Assembly (NCBI GenBank): GCA_903835235.1
Contig: CAILMF010000066.1
Span: forward strand, 97,642-161,641
From: an uncultured Rhodospirillales bacterium
Lineage (GTDB): Bacteria > Pseudomonadota > Alphaproteobacteria > Acetobacterales > Acetobacteraceae
DNA length: 64,000 nt
Reading direction: 5' to 3'
Part shown: in pieces, positions 8,245 through 18,500 of the stretch
Position numbering within the stretch: position 1 is the stretch's first letter
Layout: every line of letters begins with the position of its first letter
Notes under the pieces: generated by a model
The model's database searches: none
What the model was told of the DNA's origin: nothing
The model's input: only the letters and a program-made list of their open reading frames with translations
Made by a program: the position numbers and the translations under genes

Positions 8245-10344
8245 TCAGGCGTTGAAGATGAAGTCGCAGGCGTGGAGCTGGCCCGGCGTGACGCCCAGCA
8301 GGGTCAGGTGGTCGCCGCCGAGGTCGATGGTCGTGTTCGCCCCACTCGCCCGGATGCTCGGCTGGCCGCTGCCCAGGTGGTCGAACTGGATGTGGTCGCG
8401 GCCCGCGACGAAATCGGTGATGGTGGCGGTGATGCCGGCCTTGCCGAAGATGAAGGTGTCGGCCCCGGCGCCGCCGGTCATCACCTGGTTGCCCAGGCCG
8501 GCCACCAGCAGGTCGCCCGCCACGCCGCCGACCAGCGTGTCGGCGCCATCCGCGCCGATGACCAGTTGCGGGCTGCCGGGGTGTTCCGCCGCGCCGCCGC
8601 TGGCCAGGCCGCCATGGCGCTCAAAATACACGAAGGCATCGGCCTGCATGCTGGTGGTATCGGTGTCGCGCAGGATCAGGCCGGACAGCGTGGTGTGGTT
8701 GATCGCGTCCAGGGTGGCGGCATCGAAGCCCTGGTTCTCGTACCAGAGCCGGTCGCCGTCGCGCAGGGCCTCGAACTGGTGGGCGATGATCAGGTTGAAG
8801 GTCTGCCCGACCATGCCGCCATTCACATGGTCCTCGGCCAGGCCGCCGGTCCACAGGTCTACCTTGTCCACGCTGCCATAGGCGGCCTTCAGCGCCTGGG
8901 CGGTGGTGGCGTCCGAGGTGATCTGACTGAAGTCGGTATAGGCCTTCAGGTGCAGCGCGGTGCGGGTTTCGTTCAGCGTGCCCAGGCCAAGGTCGCGGCC
9001 ACGCTGGATGTTGATGGCCGCCAGGTCCATCGCCACCGGCGGTACGTCGAGGAAGTTGCGCAGGTCATCCACGATATGCACGTCCAGCGCATTGGACAGG
9101 TCGCCCGACAGGTGGCGCAGCAGGCCGGCGGCGCCGCCATCCGCGACGAAGCCGGCGGGATCCTGGAAGAAGGCGTCCTTCAGGGTCAGCGCGTCACCGA
9201 CGACATTGCCGGCATTGTCGATCTTCTCCAGGTTGGCCGAGACGATGGAATGGCCGAACCGGAAGGCGGCGCCGGCGAACTCCTCGCTGATGCTGGCATC
9301 CACGTTGGGGTTGTAGCCGTGGTAGGCGGAGATGGCGCCCTTGCCGAGCAGATGCGTCAGGAACTCGCTGTAGGTGATGTGCGCGATCTCCGCGGTGACG
9401 ATGGCGCGGGCCTGCTGGTAGAGCTGCTCGCCGCTCCAGCCCGGATGCGTCTTGGCCAGCTGGTCCACCTGGAAGTTGTGTTCGCGCAGGAACAGCGTCT
9501 GCACCGCGGTCAGGTCCGGGTTTTCGCCCACGCGTGAATCGCCGGCCACGAACGCGCCGTTCACCACCGGCAGGTTGTTGCCGGCCGAGGTCAGCATATG
9601 CCCATCCGCCGCGCGCAGGCTGGCGGCGGTGGCGGCGTCCGACCCATAGACCTGCGACGCGTCCAGCCAGCCGGTGACGTGGTTGATGGCGGCGGCGGGC
9701 TTGCCGTCATGCCCGGTGGCGCTGTCGATGACGGTGCGCGTCATGCTGATGCGGCTGGCGGCAAGGTCGGGGTCGCCGGCGGGGATGGCGATGTCGATAT
9801 GCGTCTTGCCGTCCGACTTCATCAGGTCGAGGTCGTGGTCGAGGAACTGGCCCCAGGCATACATCATGCCGGAGAGACCTTCGGCATTGGCCAGGTCGCC
9901 ATTGCCGGCCACCACCTGGTTGCTGATGGCGCGGGCATTGGGGCCGCTGAGGTCGACGGCACCCACATGGTCGGTGAAGTGCGCCGGCCCGATGCGGCTG
10001 AAGTCGCTGCCGACGGCATTCTCGGTGGTGTGCGCCAGGTTGTTGCCGCTGCCGTCGATGCTGCGGAAGGCCATCTGCGGCGCGGGCGGCGGCGGCGGGT
10101 TCATGTGCCGCGGGGCGGGCGCGGGCGGCGCTGGGGGCATGCTGCCCGGTGCGGCCATGTGGGCCATGCCGGGCATGCTGGCAGCTGAGATGTTTGGCAG
10201 GGGCAGGGGCAGGGGCAGGGGCAGGGGCAGGCTGGGCGGGACCAGGCTGGGCAGGGCGGCGAAGCTGTGGTCCGCCGGGGCGCCGCTCAGGTCGTGCGTG
10301 CCAATGGCCTGGGCGGCATGACCTGGCTTCTTCGGGAGCAGCAT
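8245..10344 (-). CDS. Animal-type haem peroxidase with RTX-like C-terminus
   Basis: The protein has 699 residues. The peroxidase-cyclooxygenase fold is shown by the distal WGQFLDHDLD (Gln166, Asp169, His170), the catalytic Arg271 with Glu274 in AGDSRVGENPDLT, and the proximal His365 in RFGHSIV. These align with the myeloperoxidase residues known for haem binding. Residues ~593-635 hold nonapeptide-like turns (GADGADTLVGG, GGAGADTFIFG) as in RTX proteins. The end TDFVAGRDHIQFD...FIFNA looks like a type I secretion tail, so export by T1SS is inferred. The N-terminus is low complexity: an LP repeat at 39-50 and a proline-rich stretch. It is divergent from a DUF6502 gene across two palindromes. 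No T1SS transporter genes are in the window. Confidence 0.88.
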   Translation of the reverse strand: MLLPKKPGHAAQAIGTHDLSGAPADHSFAALPSLVPPSLPLPLPLPLPLPNISAASMPGMAHMAAPGSMPPAPPAPAPRHMNPPPPPAPQMAFRSIDGSGNNLAHTTENAVGSDFSRIGPAHFTDHVGAVDLSGPNARAISNQVVAGNGDLANAEGLSGMMYAWGQFLDHDLDLMKSDGKTHIDIAIPAGDPDLAASRISMTRTVIDSATGHDGKPAAAINHVTGWLDASQVYGSDAATAASLRAADGHMLTSAGNNLPVVNGAFVAGDSRVGENPDLTAVQTLFLREHNFQVDQLAKTHPGWSGEQLYQQARAIVTAEIAHITYSEFLTHLLGKGAISAYHGYNPNVDASISEEFAGAAFRFGHSIVSANLEKIDNAGNVVGDALTLKDAFFQDPAGFVADGGAAGLLRHLSGDLSNALDVHIVDDLRNFLDVPPVAMDLAAINIQRGRDLGLGTLNETRTALHLKAYTDFSQITSDATTAQALKAAYGSVDKVDLWTGGLAEDHVNGGMVGQTFNLIIAHQFEALRDGDRLWYENQGFDAATLDAINHTTLSGLILRDTDTTSMQADAFVYFERHGGLASGGAAEHPGSPQLVIGADGADTLVGGVAGDLLVAGLGNQVMTGGAGADTFIFGKAGITATITDFVAGRDHIQFDHLGSGQPSIRASGANTTIDLGGDHLTLLGVTPGQLHACDFIFNA
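10196..10231. repeat. In-frame hexanucleotide repeat (GGCAGG x6)
   Basis: Six perfect six-base units lie inside the peroxidase gene and encode the alternating Leu-Pro stretch near residues 40-50. Copy-number changes would keep the frame and lengthen or shorten the linker by two residues. Confidence 0.85.
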
Positions 10345-10401
10345 GTGGGCATTCCTCGATGGGATGACGGGTGGGCGGGATCGGTGGGGTGAGGGCGTAA
10401 C

Positions 10402-10454
10402 GTGGGAATTTTTCCCACTTTATGTCCTGAAGCACAAGTGGTAATTTTTCCCAC
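10402..10454. promoter_or_regulatory. Two tandem palindromic sites between peroxidase and DUF6502 genes
   Basis: Site 1 (10402-10418) is GTGGGAA-TTT-TTCCCAC, a perfect 7+7 palindrome. Site 2 (10438-10454) is GTGGTAA-TTT-TTCCCAC with one arm mismatch. They start 36 bases apart, in a region more AT-rich than its flanks, between the divergent peroxidase (start 10344) and DUF6502 (start 10538) genes. The paired spacing fits cooperative binding by a dimeric regulator; which one is unknown. Confidence 0.6.
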
Positions 10455-10537
10455 GCCAAGCGAAACTGCCCCTGCTACCCGCTTGTCCAACATGGTCGTG
10501 GGGTTGTACCCAAGGCCAATCCCAAGGATTCCCCCGC

Positions 10538-11395
10538 ATGCCGGGCTTGCCGCCCGCCACCGACCCAGCCGCTCCACCCGCCGTCGTGCTCGCGGCGGTG
10601 CGGCGCGTGCTGGCCCCGCTGGTGCGGGTGCTGATCCATTTCGGCATCAGCTACCCGGCGCTGGGCGGGCTGCTGAAGCAGGCCTATGTCGAGCAGGCCG
10701 AGCGGTCCTTCGCCCTGCCGGGACGGGAGGTCAGCGACAGCCGCATCTCGCTGCTGACCGGCGTGCACCGGAAGGACGTCAACACGCTGCGCCGGCCGCC
10801 AGCCGATGCCGGGCCGCCGCTGCCGGCGCCGGGCCTGGCGACCCAGGTCATCAGCCGTTGGATCGGCCATCCCGACTGGCGCGCGCCGGATGGTGCGCCG
10901 CTGGCCCTGCCGCGCAACCCAAGGCCCGGCGACGGTGGCCGCAGCTTCGAGGCGCTGGTGGCCGGCATCAACCGCGACCTGCGCCCGCGGACCCTGCTGG
11001 ACGAGCTGCTGCGGATCGGACTGGTGCAGGAAACCGCCGATGGCATGCTGGTGGTGGCGCGCACCGCGGATGTCCCGCGCGGCGACCTCGATCGCCTGGC
11101 CTACTATTTCGGCCGCAACCTGGCCGACCACCTGGCCGCCGCCGGCGACAACCTGACCGGCGCGGCGCCGCCGCACCTGGAACGCGCGCTGGCCTTCGAC
11201 GGCCTTTCGGCCGCCGCCGTGGCCGAACTTTCGCACCAGGCGGAAGCATTGGGCATGGCCATGCTGACGCGCCTGAATGAAATGGCGGTGGCCCTGGCCG
11301 AAGCCGACCCGCCGCCGCCCGCCGAGGCACGCCGCTTCCTGGCTGGGCTCTATGTATACTCAGCCCCCGACCAGCTGCCGCAGGAGACACCTTGA
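10538..11395 (+). CDS. DUF6502-family protein (predicted DNA-binding)
   Basis: The protein has 285 residues. The first 80 resemble the DUF6502 start: a short helix bundle (RRVLAPLVRVLIHFGISYPALGGLLKQAY is at 22-50) followed by a helix-turn-helix-like SRISLLTGVHRKDVNTL. The rest is uncharacterised and helical in appearance. The stop overlaps the next gene's TTG start, so it is coupled to the DUF5666 lipoprotein. It is divergent from the secreted peroxidase with two palindromes between, and is a reasonable candidate for the protein that binds them. Function in the family is not established. Confidence 0.75.
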   Translation: MPGLPPATDPAAPPAVVLAAVRRVLAPLVRVLIHFGISYPALGGLLKQAYVEQAERSFALPGREVSDSRISLLTGVHRKDVNTLRRPPADAGPPLPAPGLATQVISRWIGHPDWRAPDGAPLALPRNPRPGDGGRSFEALVAGINRDLRPRTLLDELLRIGLVQETADGMLVVARTADVPRGDLDRLAYYFGRNLADHLAAAGDNLTGAAPPHLERALAFDGLSAAAVAELSHQAEALGMAMLTRLNEMAVALAEADPPPPAEARRFLAGLYVYSAPDQLPQETP

Positions 11396-12453
11396 CCAAC
11401 CATCTCCCGCGGCCGCGCCGGGCCGTGCTGCTGGCGCTGCTTCCCCTGGCCGGTTGCGCCGCCACGCCAGATCAACGCGCCGGGGAGCGCGGCATCGGCG
11501 GTACCGGCGGCATCGCGGACCGGGGCATCGGTGGCACCGGCATCGTCGGCACCGTCACGGCTTTCGGCAGCATCTGGGTCAATGGCCGGCGCATCGCGTT
11601 CGACCGGGCCACGGCCGTGACGTGGGAAGGGCAGCCGGTCGGGCCGGACTCCATGCAGCTTGGCGCCGTCGTGGCCGCCCTCGCGCGGCCCGCCAGGAAT
11701 GTCCAGTTGCTGGCCGAATCCATCGACCTGCGGGTGGCGGTCGCCGGACCAGTGCAGCAATTGCTGGCGGATGGCGGCCTGATGGTGCTGGGCCAGCGGG
11801 TGGAGACGACCGCGGCGCAGCAGGCCGGCCCGCCGCCGCAACCGGGCGACTGGGTCGCCGTGGCGGGGCTGCGCCGCCCGGACGGCACGGTGGTGGCCAG
11901 CCGGCTGGACCCCTGGGCGGAAGCGCGCGGCTGGCTGGTGCGCGGCATGCTGGAATCGGCGGAACCGGGCAGCAGCCTTGTCTCGGGCCAGCGCTTCCTG
12001 CTGGGCGCGGGCCTGGCCCTCCCGGCGCCAGGCAGCCCGGTTCGCCTGGCCGGTCGGATGACCGCCGCCGGGCCGCTGGCGGCCACGCTGGCCGAGGATC
12101 CGTTCAACCCCTTCGGCACCCAGGTGACGACCGTGTTGGTGGAAAGCTTCCTGGATGGCAGCGGGCGGCCGTGGACCAACCCGAACGGCATCATCCTGCG
12201 CGGCACCCCCGGCGGACGCGGCGTGGTGGAGGCGCGCGTCAACGCCCAGAGCGGTACGGCGGTGCCCGGGCGGGTTGGACCCGCGCCTGGCATGGGGGAT
12301 CGCGGGGCGCCCGCCGGCGGGCCCGGTGGCGGCCAGGTCGGCGGCGGGCCTGGGCGCGGGCCAGTGCCGGGCGGGGGCCCAGCGGGGGCAGGCCCCGGGG
12401 GAATATCCGGCTTCGGGGGCCCCTCCCCGCCCGGCGGCGGCGGCCGCCGCTAG
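11392..12453 (+). CDS. DUF5666-domain lipoprotein
   Basis: The protein has 353 residues from a TTG start that overlaps the preceding stop (TTGA). A lipoprotein signal peptide ends in LAGC with Cys22 as the lipidation site. The mature part opens with glycine repeats (GIGGTGG, GIGGTGI) and then DUF5666-like beta segments (GTVTAFGSIWVNGRRI, and a later repeat). The last ~70 residues are almost entirely Gly/Pro/Ala and probably disordered. DUF5666 proteins are envelope proteins without a defined function. Pairing with DUF6502 suggests an operon controlled together with the opposite peroxidase. Confidence 0.75.
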   Translation: MTNHLPRPRRAVLLALLPLAGCAATPDQRAGERGIGGTGGIADRGIGGTGIVGTVTAFGSIWVNGRRIAFDRATAVTWEGQPVGPDSMQLGAVVAALARPARNVQLLAESIDLRVAVAGPVQQLLADGGLMVLGQRVETTAAQQAGPPPQPGDWVAVAGLRRPDGTVVASRLDPWAEARGWLVRGMLESAEPGSSLVSGQRFLLGAGLALPAPGSPVRLAGRMTAAGPLAATLAEDPFNPFGTQVTTVLVESFLDGSGRPWTNPNGIILRGTPGGRGVVEARVNAQSGTAVPGRVGPAPGMGDRGAPAGGPGGGQVGGGPGRGPVPGGGPAGAGPGGISGFGGPSPPGGGGRR

Positions 12454-12538
12454 CTGTCGCTGCCATGGAGGTTGTCCCTCCGGGGCTGGGTTGGGTGGCT
12501 CTGGCGCCGCGGCGAACCAGGCCGCCCCCTCGGGCAGG

Positions 12539-15500
12539 TCAGGCGAAGACCAGCGCGTGATGGTCGAACAGGCTCTGGGTGTTTATGCCGCCCAGGCCGA
12601 TCAGTTCCGCAACCATGGTACCGTCGACCAGCAGGTCGAGATCCCCACCATGGGCATGGAAGCTGATCGCCGACTGGCCCACACCACGGAACTGCACCTG
12701 GTCGCCGCCGGCCAGGTTGAAGCCGAAGATGTGCTCGACCCCCGCGCCGGCCGCAGGCGCGATGTAGAGACCATTGCCGCTGCCGGCGTGGACCGTCAGG
12801 TCGGTGGCGCCGCTGCCATCCACCTTGTTGTTCCAGCCCGCCAGCCAGACCTCCGCCATGCCGCTCACGCTGACCTGCGCGCCGCCGGCGCCAGCATGCA
12901 CGCTGCTGTGCCCAGCCACGCTGATCCGGTTGCCGAAACCGCCGGCATCCACCGTGTTGAGCCCGGCACCCAGCTGTACGAACAGGTTGCCCAGGCTGCC
13001 GTGCAGGCTGTGATTGCCGGCGCCGGCAACCACCACATCGTTGTAGCCGGCCAGCGTCATCTCCAGGTCGCCGTGGCCGGCGTGCACGGTGTCGTTGCCC
13101 AGCCCGGCGGTGACCATGTTGTGGCCATTGCCGAGGGTGACGGCGTTGCCGAAGCCGCTGAGCGCGATGTGGTTGTCGCCATGGCCGACCACCACGGTGG
13201 AGTTGCCGAGCGGCCCGCTCAGCGAGTTGTTGCCGTCGCCCAGCTGGATGCTGTTGTTGAAGCCCGAGGCCTGGATGGTGTTGTCGCCCGAGCCCAGCGT
13301 GATGGCGGTGAGGCCGAGGCTGCCGGAGACGCTGTTGTCGCCGTTGAAGTCATTCACCTGGACCGTCGCCTGGCCCTGGCCGGCGCGCAGCACGTCGTTG
13401 CCGCCATTGCCGAAGACATGGTTGTTCCAGCCCTGGGCGATCACGGTCTCGCTGAAGCCAGTGCCGACCACATCGGCGTTGCCGTAGGGCGCGCCGAGGA
13501 TGGTCGGGCCGGCCGCGCCGCTCGCGGCCACCGGACCGCCCATCGGGCCGCCCACCATGTTGTTCCAGCCATCGAGGTAGACGGCCGTCTTGCCTGGGGT
13601 GGCCAGCTGGACCAGCTGGGACACCTGGGTTGCCGCGCCGGTGAGGAGGTCCGTGACCACGTAGTCCAGCCGATCCGCGCCCGCCTTGGTCGAGGTGATG
13701 ACGCCCGGCGTATAGACGATGCTGCCGGCGACGAGGTGCAGGCTGCTGCCGCTGCCGAACACGCTGTCCGAGAGCAGGGTGATGGCGAGCGGGTCATGCC
13801 CCCAGCCGGCGGCAACCGTCCCCAGCGTGGCGCTGGCCGCGTTGGAGGCCAGCGGCGCGCTGGCCAGGGTGACGACCGGGTTCGGCCCTTCGTTCAGCAT
13901 CACGCTCTGGGCTTCGGTGACGAAGGCGCCGGTCACCGTATCGGTGACGCGGTAGTGGATCAGGTCGGCCCCGGCCTGCGCGGTGGTGACCAGGCCCGGC
14001 GTGTAGAACAGGTGGCCGCCGACCAGGTCCAGCCGGCTGCCGCTGGCATAGGTGGCGTCGTCGATCAGCGAGACCGCCAGGGCATGGCCGTCGAAGCCGC
14101 TGAAGCTGCCGAGGTCGGCATGGGTCACGTTGTCCGCGGCCGGGGCGCTGGCCAGGCTGGCCGAGGGCCCCGGACCATTGCCCAGCACCACAATCTGGGT
14201 GCGGGTGGTCTGCGCGCCGGTGACGGTATCGGTGACCGTGAAGGTGATGGTGTCGGTGCCGATCTGCGCCGTGGTCACCAGGCCCGGGCTGTAGACCAGG
14301 TTGTTCCCGACCAGTTCCAGCCGGCTGCCGCTGGCATAGTCGGCGTCCGCGTCCAACGAAACCGAGAGCGCGTCGTTGAGATAGGCGGTGACAGCGGTGC
14401 CGAGCACGGCCGGGGTGCCGTTATCCGCGCTGGGGTGGGCGGCCAGCGTCACCACCGGCGGCGGGCCGAGCACGTCGACCACGGCGGCGCTGGTGCCGGT
14501 ATTGCCCGCCAGGTCGGTGGTCCGCGCCACCAGGCTGTTGAGGCCGGTGACCGGAAGGGTGACGCTGGTGGACCAACTGCCATCGGCCAGCACCGCGGCG
14601 GTGGCAAGCGGGGTGGCGGCGCCATTGTCGAAGATCAAGACCGTGCTGCCCGGATGCAGGTCGCTCACCGTGCCGGCGATGGTCTGCACGGCCGCCGCCG
14701 TGACCACGGGCGCCGAGGTGATGATGACCTGCGGCGGCGTCAGGTCGATGATGACGCTGGCACCGGCCGGGCGCGCCGCGGTGGCATTGCCGGCGCTGTC
14801 GGTGGCGATGGCGGTGAAGCTGTGGCTGCCCTCGCTCAGGCCCGTGGCGGTGAAGCTCCAGGCGCCGGCGGTCAGGGTCGCGGCGCCGAGGTCGGTGGCG
14901 CCGTCATAGACTTCCACGTGGGCCACGCCATTGAGGTCGCCGACCGTGCCGGAGATCACCTCCGTGGTCAGGTTGGTGATGCCGGCAACGCTCTGGCCAG
15001 CGGTCAGCGTCGGCGCGGAGGTGTCGACCAGCACGGCCGCCCCGGCGGAGACCGCCGCGGTGGCATTGCCGGCGCTGTCGGTGGCGATGGCGGTGAAGCT
15101 GTGGCTGCCCTCGGTCAGGCCCGTGGCGGTGAAGCTCCAGGCGCCGGGGGTCAGGGTCGCGGCGCCGAGGTCGGTGGCGCCGTCGTAGATTTCCACGTGG
15201 GCCACGCCATTGAGGTCGCCGACCGTGCCGGAGAGAACGGCCGTCGTCTGGTTCGTCAGGCCGGCAACGCTCTGGCCAACGGTCAGCGTCGGCGCGGAGG
15301 TGTCGAGCACATCCACCACCGCGGCGCTGGTGCCGGTATTTCCGGCGGCATCGTCGGCCTGCGCCACCAGGCTGTGGCTGCCTTCGCCCACCAGCGTCAC
15401 GCTGGCCGACCAGGTGCCGTTCGCACCGACCGTGGCGCTGCCGACGGCACTGCCATTGTCATACACCAAGACGGTGCCGCCCAGGTGCAGGTCGCTGGCC

Positions 15501-18500
15501 GTGCCGGTGACGGTCTGCGTGGCCTGCTTCGTCGTCACCGCGGCCGAGGTGATGGCCACCACCGGCGCCACCGTGTCCAGCACGTCGATCAGGGCGGCGC
15601 TGAAGCCGGGATTGCCGGCCTGGTCGATATTCCCGGCCACCAGGTTGTGGTTGCCCTGGCCGCTGAAGGTCACATCCGCCGACCAGTGGCCGGTGGCATC
15701 CACGCTGGCCGTGCCCGCCGGCAGGAAGTCGACGAACAGGGCGACGGTGCTGCCGGGATGCAGGTCGCTCACCGTGCCGGCGATGGTCTGGGTCGGCTGG
15801 TTGGTCAGCACCGGGGCGCTGGTGATGCTCACCACCGGGGCCACCGTGTCCAGCACGTCCACCACGGCGGCGCTGCTGCCGATATTGCCGGCGCGGTCGG
15901 TGTTGCGCGCCACCAGGCTGTTGCTGCCTTCGGTCGGCAGCGTCACCGTGGTGGTCCAGCCGCCATTCGCGTCGATGGTCGCGGTGCCGATCGGCGCGGT
16001 GCCGCCATTGTTGAAGATCGAGACCGTGCTGCCCGGCTGCGTATCCGTCACCGTGCCGGAGATGATGCGCGCGGCGCTGTTGGCCAGCGAGGCCGGCGCG
16101 GTGATGACGACCACCGGGGCGATGGTGTCGAGCACATCCACCACCGCGGCGCTGCTGCCGGTATTGCCGGCCAGGTCGGTGCTGCGGGCCACCAGGCTGT
16201 GCGCGCCCTGGCCCGCAAGGGTGACGCTGGCGGACCAGCTGCCATTGGCGGCAACCGCCGCGGTGGCCAGCGGCGTGGCGGCGCCGTTGTCGAAGACCGC
16301 GACGGTGCTGCCGGCATGCAGGTCGCTCACCGTGCCGGTGACGGTCTGGGTGGCCTGGTTGGTGTCGAGCGCGGCCGAGGTGATGGCCACCACCGGCGCC
16401 AGCGTGTCGAGCGTGTCGACCACGGCCGCACTGGTGCCCGTGGCGCCGCCGGCATTGGTGTTCCGCGCCACCAGGCTGTGGGTGCCGTCGCCGGCCAGCG
16501 TCACATTGGCCGACCAGGTGCCGCCGCTGACCGCCGCGGTGCCGAGCAGGCTGCCATTGTCGTAGAGCGAGACCGTGGCGCCGGGCTCAAAGCCGCTCAC
16601 GGTGCCTGAAAGGGTCTGGCTGGCGCCGTTGGTCAGCACGGCGCCCGAGGTGATGGCCACCATCGGCGCCGGGCCATTGCCCAGCGTGATGGTCTGCGTC
16701 TCCAGCGTGACCGCGCCGGTCACCATGTCGGTGACGCGGTAGCTGATGACATCGCTGCCCACCTTGCCGGCGGTGACCAGGCCCGGCGTATAGACCAGGG
16801 TGCCGCCGCTGATGGCGATGCTGCTGCCGCTGCTGAAGGCCGCGTCCGAGGTGAGCGTCACCGACAGCGCGTCGGCGCCGAAGCCCGGCGCGACGGTGCC
16901 GAGGATGGCGTGGGCGACGTTGTCGGCCGCGGGCGCGCTGGCCAGCGTGACCACCGGCGCGGGGCCGTTGTCGAGCGTGATGGTCGCGGTCCTGGTGGTG
17001 ACGGCGCCGGTGACGGTATCCGTGATGGCGTAGACGATGGTGTCGCTGCCGGCCAGGCCGGCGGTGATCAGGCCCGGCGTGTAGACGATGTTGGTGCCGG
17101 CGACGCCGCTGGTGCCCAGCGTGACCGAGCTGCCGGTGGCGAACCTGGCATCCGACACCAGCGCCGCCACCAGCGGATGCGGCGCGCCATTGGCGTAGGT
17201 GACGTTGATCGGGACCGAGAAGTCGACCGTGTAGAAGCCGTTGTTCAGCGTGGCGCCCTGGGAGGCGGCCGTGCCGGTGGCGGGGTCGTCGATCCAGTTG
17301 GCGGTGCTGGCGATGTTGACGCGGGTGCCCCAGGGCGAGGCGCCGTTGACGCCCACGCTCATCGGCGTGTTGGTCGGCGTGGCCCAGGGCTGCTCCGCGA
17401 AAGTGCCGTTCAGGCTCTGCACCACCGACTTCCAGTCGGCGGTATTGGTCGAAAGGGTCTGCGTGCCGTTGGCGAAGGCGACGCCGGTGCCGGTCAGGGT
17501 ATAGGTGCCGATCAGGCCGCCCGGTCCGCCGTAGTCGATGATCTCGATATGCAGGTAGTTGGTGACGCCCGGCACCAGCACGGCGTTGGCGAAGCTGGCG
17601 GTGTTGTGCCAGTCGTTGGTCTGCGCCACCAGCGTGCCGCGAACGCTGTCGTCGGTGCTGATGTAGGTGAACAGGCCGTTGTCGGCGGTCTGGTAGCCGC
17701 TGAGATAGGCGTTGCCATAGCCCGGCGAGGTGGTGCCGAGGATGGCCGTGCTGGTGTTGGAGGCGGTTGCGCCGGTGGCGACCGTCACGGCCGGGGCGGG
17801 GCCGCTGCCCAGGGTGATGGTCTGGGTTTCCAGCGTGACGGCGCCGGTGACCAAGTCGGTGACGGTGTAGCTGATGACATCGCTGCCGGCCTTGGCGGCA
17901 GTCACCAGGCCCGGCGTGTAGATCAGGTTGCCGCCGCTGAGCGTGATGCTGCTGCCGCTGCTGAAGGCCGCATCGGCCGTCAGCGTCACCGAGAGCGCGT
18001 CGGCGCCATAGCCGGGGGCGGCGGTGCCGAGCACGGCATGCGTGGCATTGTCGGCCGCGGGCGCGGCGGCCAGGGTCACCACCGGCGGCAGGCCCAGCAC
18101 GTCCACCAAAGCGGCGCTGCTGCCGGTATTGCCGGCGGCGTCGGTGTGCTTCGCCACCAGGCTGTTGCTGCCGGCGTTGAGCGTGATGCTGGTGGACCAG
18201 GTGCCGTTGCTGACCGCAATGTTGCTCTGCAGCAGGCTGCCATTGTCGTAGAGCGAGACGGTGCTGCCCGGATGCGCGTCGCTGACGGTGCCGGCGATGG
18301 TCTGGGTGGCCTGGTTGGTGGTGACGGCCGTCGAGGTGATGGCCACCACCGGCGCCACGGTGTCCAGCACCTCCACCACCGCGGTGCTGCTGCCGATGTT
18401 GCCGGCGGCATCGGTGTGCCGGGCCACCAGACTGTGGCTGCCCTGGCCGGCAAGGGTGACGCTGGTGGACCAGGTGCCGTCGGCGGCGATGGTCGCGGTG

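Noticed and set aside
12155..16609. A 1,484-codon open frame on the plus strand opposite the adhesin gene
   Set aside because: It is composition-driven: Gly/Ala/His/Arg-rich with no domain pattern, and it mirrors the repeats of the minus-strand gene, which has real domains.
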